In this document: piece by piece, positions 1 through 7,345 of the stretch | Layout of the letters: each line of letters opens with the position of its first letter | Position numbering within the stretch: the first letter of the stretch is position 1 | DNA from: Porphyrobacter sp. IPPAS B-1204 | GTDB taxonomy: Bacteria > Pseudomonadota > Alphaproteobacteria > Sphingomonadales > Sphingomonadaceae | NCBI GenBank assembly: GCA_003724185.1 | Contig: RHGM01000003.1 | Location: forward strand, 496,001-560,000 | Reading direction: 5' to 3' | Length of the DNA: 64,000 nucleotides | Position numbers and translations under genes: made by a program | Notes under the pieces: model-generated | What the model saw: the letters and a program-made list of their open reading frames with translations, nothing else | Databases searched by the model: none | What the model was told of the DNA's origin: nothing

Positions 1-1521
1 GAGCACCTTGGCTCCAACGCCTTCGCCGTAGCACCGGCCAAGGGCGGCGGCACCACCACCCTCATCTCCAACTCGCACCAGCCCCTGCGCGGCGGGGTGG
101 CGTGGTATGAACTCGTCGTCGAAAGCGGCGAGGGGTGGCATTTCGCGGGAGCGAATTTCCCCGGATCGCCCTTCCCCTTCCTCGGCCACAACGAACATCT
201 CGGTTGGACCAACACGGTCAACACGCCCGACATGATCGATGTCTACCAGCTGGAGCAGGACGACACCGGCACGCGCTACAAGCTGGATGGTGAGTGGCGC
301 GATCTGGAGAGCAAGTGGGTGACACTGCCGGTCAAGATTGGCCCCGTGGTTCTGCCCGTGCGCCGCGAAGTGCTACGCAGCGCCCACGGCCCGGTGATCC
401 GCAATCACAAGGGCGCCTTCGCCATCCGCTATGGCGGGATCGGCCAGCTTCAGCAGCTCGATGCCTATTACCGGATCAACAAGGCCAAGACCTTCGCCGA
501 GTGGGAAGCGCAATTGTCCCGCCTCGCGATTCCCAGCACCAACTTCATCTATGCCGATGAAACGGGCACCATCGCCTATGTCTACAACGCAGCGATCCCC
601 CGCAGGCCGGAGGGGGTTGAGGCCGACTGGCGCAGCATCCTGCCCGGCAACCGCAGCGACCTGATCTGGCAGGGCGCGGTCGATTACGCCGCCCTGCCCC
701 GGATCGTGAACCCGGCGAGCGGGTGGCTCTACAATTCGAACAACACCCCCTTCACGGCCGCCGGAGCCGGGAGCGATCTTGATCCGCAAGCGTTTGCGCC
801 AATCATGGGGATCGAACTCAAGCAGACCAACCGTTCCTGGCGCGCCTACAAGCTGCTGAGCGAGGCGAGCGTGCTCGACCGGGCGACGCTGGAGGCGATC
901 AAGTATGACACCGGCTACGAACGCGAAGGCTATGTTGCGCGGCTTTTCGATGCGCTGGAGGGACTGAAGGCCGAGGGCAAGCTGGCCGAAGCACGCGATC
1001 TGATGCTGTCATGGGACTTCACCGCCGACAGCAAGGGCAGCGCCGATGCCATCGCCCTGCTGATGATCCGCGACTTCATGTCCGCCGATTACAACAACAA
1101 GCCCTTCCCCGATGTCGCGGAAAAGCTGCAAGGCGCGGCCGATCACCTCATGACCCATTTCGGCAAGCTTGATCCGCCGATGTCCGATCTGTTGCGGCTG
1201 CGGCAGGGCGAGCTTGACCTGCCGCTGGACGGCGGGTCCGACACCCTGCGCGCATCGACCACCTGGGATGTGGCCGAGGACGGGCGATTGAGCCTGAAGC
1301 ATGGTGACAGCTTCATCATGTGGGTGGAATGGCAGCCGGGGCAAAGGGTTGCCTCACGCTCGATCCAGCCCTTCGGCGCGGCCAGCACCCGGCCCGCCAG
1401 CAAGCATTACACCGACCAGATGCAACTGTTCGTCGATCACAAGCTGAAGCCGGTGCATTTCTGGCGCGATGATCTGCTGGCGCAAGCCAGCAGCCGCCGG
1501 ACCGTCACCAATGCGCGCTGA
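1..1521 (+). CDS. Penicillin acylase family protein, beta-chain part (5' end outside window)
   Basis: Ntn-hydrolase of the penicillin/acyl-homoserine-lactone acylase family, which cleaves N-acyl (amide) bonds, normally in the periplasm. The frame is open from base 1, so the gene starts upstream. Its fifth codon (bases 13-15) is the Ser of a GSNAFAV motif, the classic autoprocessing site whose Ser becomes the N-terminal nucleophile of the beta chain. The window therefore carries essentially the whole beta chain (about 502 residues) and only four residues before the cut. Further family marks are LGHNEHLGWTNTVN near residue 70 and WLYNSNNTPF near 245, the latter supplying the usual oxyanion-hole Asn. 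Substrate (AHL, beta-lactam or peptide) cannot be told from sequence alone. It lies 46 bp upstream of the M16 protease gene on the same strand and may be cotranscribed with it. Confidence 0.9.
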   Translation, partial: EHLGSNAFAVAPAKGGGTTTLISNSHQPLRGGVAWYELVVESGEGWHFAGANFPGSPFPFLGHNEHLGWTNTVNTPDMIDVYQLEQDDTGTRYKLDGEWRDLESKWVTLPVKIGPVVLPVRREVLRSAHGPVIRNHKGAFAIRYGGIGQLQQLDAYYRINKAKTFAEWEAQLSRLAIPSTNFIYADETGTIAYVYNAAIPRRPEGVEADWRSILPGNRSDLIWQGAVDYAALPRIVNPASGWLYNSNNTPFTAAGAGSDLDPQAFAPIMGIELKQTNRSWRAYKLLSEASVLDRATLEAIKYDTGYEREGYVARLFDALEGLKAEGKLAEARDLMLSWDFTADSKGSADAIALLMIRDFMSADYNNKPFPDVAEKLQGAADHLMTHFGKLDPPMSDLLRLRQGELDLPLDGGSDTLRASTTWDVAEDGRLSLKHGDSFIMWVEWQPGQRVASRSIQPFGAASTRPASKHYTDQMQLFVDHKLKPVHFWRDDLLAQASSRRTVTNAR

Positions 1522-1567
1522 CTGACGCTTTCTTTCAAGCCTGAATTTTCCATCGGAGCCTTCGTCC

Positions 1568-4420
1568 ATGACCCATCGTTTTGCCGCCGCCAGCCTTTCG
1601 GCGCTCGCTCTTGCGCTTTGCGTCCCCACCGCCCCGGCATGGGCCGATAACCATGCGGGCCACAGCGCTGCTCCGCAGGCGACCGCCGATCTGCCGGCGC
1701 TCGTCAGCCAGGTGACGATCCCCTATCAGGAATTCCAGCTCGACAACGGCCTCAAGGTGCTGGTCCACGAAGACCGCAAGGCGCCGATCGTCAACGTCAC
1801 CGTATGGTACAATGTCGGTTCAAAGGACGAGCCCAAGGGCAAGACCGGCTTTGCCCACCTGTTCGAACACCTGATGTTCAACGGATCGGAAAACGCGCCC
1901 GACGACTACTTCAAGTATCTCGCGGAGATGGGCGCGACCGATTACAACGGGACCACCTGGTTCGACCGCACCAACTACTTCCAGACCGTGCCCCGCCCCG
2001 CGCTCGAACGCGCGCTGTGGCTGGAAAGCGACCGCATGGGTTACCTGCTTGGCGCGGTGACGCAGGGCAAGCTCGATAACCAGCGCGGCGTGGTGCAGAA
2101 CGAAAAGCGGCAGGGCGACAACCAGCCCGGCGGTCTGGTGTTCTACGATGTGCTCAAGACGCTGTTCCCCGATGGCCACCCCTACCAGCACGAAGCGATC
2201 GGTTCGATGGCCGACCTCGATTCCGCCTCGATGGATGACGTGAAGGCTTGGTTCACCGAAAACTACGGCCCGAACAACGCCACGCTGGTGATTGCCGGCG
2301 ATATTTCGGCTACGGAAGCCAAGCCGCTGGTGGAGAAGTATTTCGGCACCATCGCGCGCGGCCCGGTCAACGATCCGGCGCAGGCAGAAGTGCCCACACT
2401 GGCAGCGCCGGTGCGCAAGACCTTCAAGGATCAGGTCGCTGCCACCAGCATCACCCGTTACTGGCCGGTCGAAGGCCTGACCGGCAAGGACCGCATCGCG
2501 CTTGATGTGGGTGCCTCGATCTTGGGCGGGCTGGCCTCCAGCCGCCTCGACAACGTGCTGGTGCGCGACGAACAGCTGGCGGTAAGCGTGTCGGCGGGCA
2601 ATTCGGCGTTTCAGCGCATCGGCATCCTTCAGGTCGAAGCGACCGCCAAGACCGGCGTTGATCTGGCCGTGGTCGAAAAGCGGATGGACGAAGTGGTTGC
2701 CCAGCTGATCGCCGAAGGCCCGACCGAAGACGAAGTACGCCGCGCTGTCACAAGCAACCTTGCCCGCACGATCCGCGGGCTGGAACAGGTCGGCGGCTTT
2801 TCCGGCAAGGCCCAGACCCTCGCCGAGGGCGAAGTGCTGGCAGGCGATCCCGATTTCTACGCGCGCGAGTTCGAAACCCTTGCCAAGCTGACGCCCGCTG
2901 ACGTCAAGGCGGCGCTGGCCACATGGATGACCCGCCCGGCGATGACCGTGGTGTTGGAACCCGGCCCGCGCGATTCCACCTATGAAGAGGCCGCCTCGGT
3001 CGCAGCGGAAGGCGAAAACGCCTCCGAACGTGACCGGGAGGCCGAGACGATCACTGTCTCGACCGTCCGCCCCGCCCCGCCGATCGATTCGATTGCGCAG
3101 CTCGATTTCCCGGACGTGGAGCGCGCTACGCTGGCGAACGGGATGAAGGTCACCTACGCCCGCCGCACCGCGGTTCCGGCGACCTATGTGGCGATGTCCT
3201 TCAACGCCGGCGGCGCTGCTGATCCGGCGGACAAGGCGGGTCTTGAAGGTCTGACCATGGGCCTGTTCGACGAAGGCACGAAGAACCTCACCGCGCAACA
3301 GATCGCCGAGGCGAGCGAGCGTCTGGGCGCCAGCGTCTCGGTCGGCGGCGGCGATGACCGCTCGACCTTCACGCTCTCGGCGCTGACCGCCAACCTCGCC
3401 CCCAGCCTCGATCTGATGCGCCAGATCATGCGCGAACCGGCCTTCAACCCCGAAGACCTTGAGCGTGTACGCAACCAGACCGTCACGGGCATCCGTCAGG
3501 CGATGAAATCGCCGCAGGGCATCGCCGGGCGCACGCTGACGCCGGAACTGTTCGGCGCTGCCTCGCCCTATGGCAAGGTCAGCACCGTGGAGAGCGTCAG
3601 CAGCATCACCCGCGACGATCTGCTGGCCTTCAAGGACAGCTGGATCCGCCCGGACAATGGCGAGGTCTTCGTCATTTCCGACCGTCCGCTGGCCGAGATC
3701 ATGACGCAGCTCAACGCTGCCTTCGGCGACTGGACAGCGCCCGCCACACCCAAGGGCACCAAGCAGTTCGCCGCCAACCAAGCCGCGCAAGGCAACCGCA
3801 TCATCCTCGTCAACCGCCCCAATTCGCCGCAGAGCTTCATCTACGGCGCGCAGATCACCCCGCTGGATGCGGGCGATCCGGCGTTTGTCGCCTTCAACAG
3901 CGCGAACAACTCGCTGGGCGGCAACTTCCTCGCACGGCTCAACATGAACCTGCGCGAGACCAAGGGCTGGAGCTACGGCGTGCGTGGCGGCACGCAGGCG
4001 CGTGAAAACGCGGTGGTCTACGGCATTTCGGGCGGCGTGCAGGCGGACCGGACCGGGGATTCGCTGGCGGAAATGATCCGCGAGACGAAGGAGTTTCTGA
4101 CTGAAAAGGGCGTGACCGCCGAAGAGCTGGAGCGCAACATCGCTTCGGAAATCGGCGCGCTGCCGGGCCGGTTCGAAACCTCGCCTGCGGTGCTCGGCGC
4201 GATGCAGGGCAACGCCCTGTTCGGCCGCCCCGACGATTATCAGGAAACCCTCGCCAGCATCTACAAGGCGCAGACCACAGAAAGCCTTGATGCCGCCGCC
4301 CGTTCGGCGATTGCACCCGACAAGTTCGTGTGGGTTGTGGTTGGCGATGCGAGCAAGGTGCGCAGCCAGCTCGATACGCTCGGCCTGCCGATCGAGCAGC
4401 GCGAGATGGAAGGGGAATAA
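1568..4420 (+). CDS. M16 family zinc metalloprotease (pitrilysin/insulinase type), exported
   Basis: 950-residue two-lobed M16 peptidase, predicted periplasmic. An N-terminal signal peptide ends around Ala-Trp-Ala near residue 27. The inverted zinc motif HLFEH lies at residues 97-101 in a FAHLFEHLMFNGSEN context, with the downstream Glu ligand expected in the NEKRQGD stretch. The second half (from about residue 510) starts a further M16 unit without an HxxEH motif and carries RETKGWSYGVRGG, the substrate-side Arg/Tyr motif of the inactive lobe. This active-plus-inactive arrangement in one chain is typical of about 900-residue bacterial M16 proteins. The role is probably degradation of peptides or signal-peptide remnants in the cell envelope. 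A GGAG precedes the ATG by about 10 bases. Confidence 0.93.
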   Translation: MTHRFAAASLSALALALCVPTAPAWADNHAGHSAAPQATADLPALVSQVTIPYQEFQLDNGLKVLVHEDRKAPIVNVTVWYNVGSKDEPKGKTGFAHLFEHLMFNGSENAPDDYFKYLAEMGATDYNGTTWFDRTNYFQTVPRPALERALWLESDRMGYLLGAVTQGKLDNQRGVVQNEKRQGDNQPGGLVFYDVLKTLFPDGHPYQHEAIGSMADLDSASMDDVKAWFTENYGPNNATLVIAGDISATEAKPLVEKYFGTIARGPVNDPAQAEVPTLAAPVRKTFKDQVAATSITRYWPVEGLTGKDRIALDVGASILGGLASSRLDNVLVRDEQLAVSVSAGNSAFQRIGILQVEATAKTGVDLAVVEKRMDEVVAQLIAEGPTEDEVRRAVTSNLARTIRGLEQVGGFSGKAQTLAEGEVLAGDPDFYAREFETLAKLTPADVKAALATWMTRPAMTVVLEPGPRDSTYEEAASVAAEGENASERDREAETITVSTVRPAPPIDSIAQLDFPDVERATLANGMKVTYARRTAVPATYVAMSFNAGGAADPADKAGLEGLTMGLFDEGTKNLTAQQIAEASERLGASVSVGGGDDRSTFTLSALTANLAPSLDLMRQIMREPAFNPEDLERVRNQTVTGIRQAMKSPQGIAGRTLTPELFGAASPYGKVSTVESVSSITRDDLLAFKDSWIRPDNGEVFVISDRPLAEIMTQLNAAFGDWTAPATPKGTKQFAANQAAQGNRIILVNRPNSPQSFIYGAQITPLDAGDPAFVAFNSANNSLGGNFLARLNMNLRETKGWSYGVRGGTQARENAVVYGISGGVQADRTGDSLAEMIRETKEFLTEKGVTAEELERNIASEIGALPGRFETSPAVLGAMQGNALFGRPDDYQETLASIYKAQTTESLDAAARSAIAPDKFVWVVVGDASKVRSQLDTLGLPIEQREMEGE

Positions 4421-4430
4421 CTGACGCGAT

Positions 4431-4471
4431 GTCAGCGCGCTTTGGCCGGAATCCGGTTGAAGCGCGCTGAC
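4431..4471 (+). terminator. Long hairpin after the M16 gene
   Basis: Bases 4431-4442 and 4460-4471 form a perfect 12-bp inverted repeat (GTCAGCGCGCTT / AAGCGCGCTGAC). Inside it, CCGGA and TCCGG (4446-4450, 4452-4456) can extend the pairing. It begins 10 bases after the stop codon of the M16 gene. No T-run follows, so it is either a weak or Rho-assisted terminator, an mRNA-stabilising 3' end, or a regulatory hairpin for the small gene downstream. Confidence 0.45.
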
Positions 4472-4540
4472 AGGAGTGTAAATAGCGCATCCAGAAGTGC
4501 CGGGTCGTCCAAGGTCCGCACCAAACCCAAGGAGTGGTTT

Positions 4541-4840
4541 ATGTCTGTTGCAGGTACCTACAAGACCATCGTCAAGAGCCCGATGGGCGACCAGACCGGC
4601 ACCCTCACCGTCGTTCCCGATGGCGACACCTTTTCGGGTTCGCTGGTCGGCAGCCTCGGCTCGATGGACATCGCTGGCGGCACTGTCAGCGGCAACACCA
4701 TCAGCTGGAAGATGAACATGGTCGTGCCGATGCCGATGACGCTCGATTGCGAAGCGACCATCGACGGCGACACCCTGACCGGTTCGGTCAATGCAGGCGC
4801 CTTCGGCGCAATGCCGCTGTCGGGCACCCGCGAGTCCTGA
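4541..4840 (+). CDS. Small conserved beta-rich protein, function unknown
   Basis: 99-residue protein that I do not recognise by name. The start is taken at 4541 because AAGGAG at 4529-4534 lies six bases upstream; a longer open frame to 4442 runs through the hairpin region and has unlikely composition. The sequence is rich in Gly, Thr and Ser with regular alternation (GTYKTIVKSPMGDQTGTLTV, then GSLGSMDIAGGTVSGNTISW), suggesting an all-beta lipocalin- or avidin-like small barrel. There is no signal peptide or membrane segment. It has its own Shine-Dalgarno and its own strong terminator, so it is probably a separately expressed, possibly abundant, cytoplasmic protein. Confidence 0.75.
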   Translation: MSVAGTYKTIVKSPMGDQTGTLTVVPDGDTFSGSLVGSLGSMDIAGGTVSGNTISWKMNMVVPMPMTLDCEATIDGDTLTGSVNAGAFGAMPLSGTRES

Positions 4841-4866
4841 TCGCTGACGCGACAGAATGGGAAAGG

Positions 4867-4897
4867 GCCGCCGGAGTTCGTGCTCCGGCGGCTTTTT
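4867..4897 (+). terminator. Rho-independent terminator
   Basis: GCCGCCGGAG (4867-4876) pairs perfectly with CTCCGGCGGC (4883-4892) around a six-base loop and is followed by five T (4893-4897). It closes the small gene that ends at 4840. Confidence 0.9.
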
Positions 4898-4979
4898 CAT
4901 GTCCGCACCAGAGCCCGGATTGCGTCTGTTCAGGTAGGCGGGCTAGATTGGCCCGCGCTGCCTTTTGGGGGATGATCCG

Positions 4980-5417
4980 ATGAAGCCACTTGCCGTCTTT
5001 GCCGCTACTGTTGCCACTCTCGCGCTCGGAGCCTGCGTGACCCTGCCTGATACGCACCCGCTCGCTGGCACGGAATGGCAGCTGACCGCGATCGACACTT
5101 CGGGCAGCACCACAACGCTCACCCCCGCGCTGCAACGGCGCCACACGCTGGCCTTTCTGGACGGCGGCGAGGTGCAGCTCCAGCTTGATTGCAACCGTGG
5201 CCGTTCCACCTGGACAGCAGACACCCCGATGAACGGTGCGGGCACGATCACCTTTGGCCCGGTGGCCGGCACCCGCATGGCCTGTCCCGCCCCCAGCTTC
5301 GGCAATGATCTGGCCAGCGGTCTGGAACAGGCGCAACGTTTCACCACCACTCTTGATGGCCGCCAGCTGGTGCTGGAAACCGCCGACTTGCGCTATACCT
5401 TCGCCGCTGTGGAGTAA
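4980..5417 (+). CDS. META domain-containing lipoprotein
   Basis: 145-residue predicted lipoprotein. The first 19 residues are a lipoprotein signal peptide (MKPLAVFAATVATLALGAC) with lipobox LGAC, so Cys19 is the lipidated residue. The rest matches the META/HslJ-like fold: LAGTEWQLTAIDTSG near the N-terminus of the mature part, then QLDCNRGRSTW and an AGTRMACP segment, all characteristic. Proteins of this type are envelope stress or motility-associated lipoproteins whose biochemistry is poorly defined. The start at 4980 rather than an in-frame ATG at 4965 is chosen because it gives a proper lipoprotein signal and has a G-rich Shine-Dalgarno (GGGGGA). Confidence 0.85.
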   Translation: MKPLAVFAATVATLALGACVTLPDTHPLAGTEWQLTAIDTSGSTTTLTPALQRRHTLAFLDGGEVQLQLDCNRGRSTWTADTPMNGAGTITFGPVAGTRMACPAPSFGNDLASGLEQAQRFTTTLDGRQLVLETADLRYTFAAVE

Positions 5418-5424
5418 CTCTCCC

Positions 5425-5472
5425 CGCTACGATCCCGCTACGACCCCTGCCCGCTACGACCATCGTCTAGCT
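5425..5472 (+). promoter_or_regulatory. Repeated CGCTACGA motifs and candidate CrbR-type operator upstream of the MHS transporter
   Basis: The octamer CGCTACGA occurs three times (5425-5432, 5436-5443, 5452-5459). The last copy runs into TACGACCATCGTCTAGCT (5455-5472), which recurs with 16 of 18 bases identical at 13329-13346 between acs and the porin gene. The position, about 95-140 bases before the transporter start, fits an activator-binding region. Assigning it to the linked LuxR-type regulator is inference. Confidence 0.55.
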
Positions 5473-5566
5473 ACCGCCGCAGCCCCTAAAGCGCGACCTT
5501 GCGCGTCTCGGCACAAGCGGCATCGGCTGTCGCACGGCGACCGGGGGGACAAACGGGAGACGGACA

Positions 5567-7237
5567 ATGGCGACGACATATGATGACGCCCTGCCCAAGC
5601 ATCACAAGGTCACGGGGACGGAAAAGCGCGTCATCCTCGCCTCGTCGCTTGGCACGGTGTTCGAATGGTATGATTTCTACCTCTACGGGCTGCTGGCAAC
5701 GATCATTTCGGCCCAGTTCTTTTCAGGCGTAAACGAGACCACGGGCTTCATTTTCGCGCTCGCCGCCTTTGCCGCCGGGTTCGCGGTGCGGCCCTTCGGT
5801 GCGCTGGTGTTCGGCCGGCTGGGCGACATGGTCGGGCGCAAATACACCTTCCTTGTCACGATGGGCCTGATGGGCTTTGCGACCTTCACCGTCGGCCTGC
5901 TGCCCAATTACGCGAGCATCGGGGTGGCTGCCCCGATCATGCTGGTGGTGCTGCGCTTGCTGCAAGGCCTGGCGCTGGGCGGCGAATATGGCGGGGCTGC
6001 GACTTACGTGGCCGAACACGCCCCCAACAACAAGCGCGGGCTGTACACCAGCTTCATCCAGACCACGGCGACGCTCGGCCTGTTTGCCGCGCTGCTGGTG
6101 GTGATCGGCACCCGCACCCTGATCGGCGAGGAAGCCTTCCTCGACTGGGGCTGGCGCGTGCCCTTCCTGATCTCGGCGCTGTTGCTGGGCGTTTCGCTGT
6201 GGATCCGGCTGCAATTGCAGGAAAGCCCGGTCTTCCAGAAGATGAAGGACGAAGGCACCAATTCCAAGGCGCCGATTTCCGAAGCTTTCGGCAACTGGAA
6301 GAATGGCCGCTGGGCGCTGATCGCGCTGCTGGGCGCGGTCGCGGGCCAGGCGGTGGTGTGGTACACGGGCCAGTTCTACGCGCTGTTCTTCCTTGAAAAA
6401 GTCCTGATGGTGGACGGGGCGACAACCAATATCCTGATCGCCGTCGCGCTCGCCATCGGGACGCCGTTCTTCATCTTCTTCGGCTGGCTGTCGGACAAGA
6501 TCGGGCGCAAGCCGATCATCCTTTCGGGCTGCGCGCTGGCGGCGGTGACCTTCTTCCCGACCTTCCACGCGCTGACCGAAGCGGCCAATCCGGCGCTGGC
6601 GCAGGCGCAGGCGACGGCCCCTGTCACCGTGATCGTCAATGATGATGATTGCTCGGTGCAGTTCGACCCGATCGGCAAGAACAAGTTCGACTCCAAAAGC
6701 TGCGACATCGCCAAATCGTTTCTGGCGAAAAGCGGGGTGAGCTACTCCAAGGTCGAGGCCGAAGCCGGAGCCATCGCGCAGATCACCGTCGGCGCACAGA
6801 CCTTCGTTGCGCCGGATCCGGCATTGGTGACGGGCGCCGAACGCAAGGCCGCGATCACCGCCTATAATGACGAAGTGAAAGCGGCGCTGGTGGCTGCAGG
6901 ATACCCCACCAAGGCTGATCCCGATGCCATCAACACGCCGGTGGTGATCGCCATCCTCACCTATCTCGTGCTGCTGGTGACGATGGTTTACGGGCCGATT
7001 GCCGCGCTGCTGGTGGAGCTGTTTCCCACCCGCATCCGCTACACCGCGATGAGCCTGCCCTACCACATCGGCAATGGCTGGTTCGGCGGGTTCCTGCCCA
7101 CCACCGCCTTCGCAATGGTGGCAGCGACGGGGAATATCTACTTCGGGTTGTGGTATCCGGTGGCCATCTGTGCCGCGACCGTGGTTATCGGGCTGTTGTT
7201 CCTGCCCGAAACCTTCCGCCGCAACATTGACGACTGA
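5567..7237 (+). CDS. MHS-family MFS transporter (metabolite:H+ symporter)
   Basis: 556-residue inner-membrane major facilitator of the metabolite:H+ symporter family. The N-terminus carries the family mark FEWYDFYLYG in the first helix and the loop 2-3 signature RPFGALVFGRLGDMVGRKY. A second signature, LSDKIGRKPI, opens the second half. Members carry small organic acids or zwitterions (citrate, proline, ketoglutarate, short monocarboxylates). Lying next to the CrbS/CrbR-acs genes and sharing a promoter motif with acs, it is a good candidate for acetate or another short carboxylate, though this is inference. Odd feature: about 120 residues (roughly 340-460) between two late helices form a soluble insert with DDDCSVQFDPIG and KSCDIAK, absent from ordinary MHS proteins. 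GGGAGA lies 7 bases before the ATG. Confidence 0.88.
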   Translation: MATTYDDALPKHHKVTGTEKRVILASSLGTVFEWYDFYLYGLLATIISAQFFSGVNETTGFIFALAAFAAGFAVRPFGALVFGRLGDMVGRKYTFLVTMGLMGFATFTVGLLPNYASIGVAAPIMLVVLRLLQGLALGGEYGGAATYVAEHAPNNKRGLYTSFIQTTATLGLFAALLVVIGTRTLIGEEAFLDWGWRVPFLISALLLGVSLWIRLQLQESPVFQKMKDEGTNSKAPISEAFGNWKNGRWALIALLGAVAGQAVVWYTGQFYALFFLEKVLMVDGATTNILIAVALAIGTPFFIFFGWLSDKIGRKPIILSGCALAAVTFFPTFHALTEAANPALAQAQATAPVTVIVNDDDCSVQFDPIGKNKFDSKSCDIAKSFLAKSGVSYSKVEAEAGAIAQITVGAQTFVAPDPALVTGAERKAAITAYNDEVKAALVAAGYPTKADPDAINTPVVIAILTYLVLLVTMVYGPIAALLVELFPTRIRYTAMSLPYHIGNGWFGGFLPTTAFAMVAATGNIYFGLWYPVAICAATVVIGLLFLPETFRRNIDD

Positions 7238-7262
7238 GCCCGCGCATCCGACGGGTCGCAGG

Positions 7263-7290
7263 AGGGGCGGTGCCGCAAGGTGCCGCCCCT
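7263..7290 (+). terminator. Probable terminator after the MHS transporter
   Basis: AGGGGCGG (7263-7270) pairs with CCGCCCCT (7283-7290), with further partial pairing inside. A short TTTGCTTT follows. It is weaker than a canonical terminator because the T-run is broken. Confidence 0.55.
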
Positions 7291-7345
7291 TTGCTTTGCG
7301 CCCGCCTTGCAGTAATTTGCGCGCCGGGAGAGAGGGGATCGGGAC

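Noticed and set aside
1820..4900. 1026-codon open frame on the minus strand opposite the M16 gene
   Set aside because: Antisense shadow: composition is rich in Arg, His, Ala and Gly with no domain, and it runs through the small gene and its terminator region. The plus-strand M16 protein has clear motifs.
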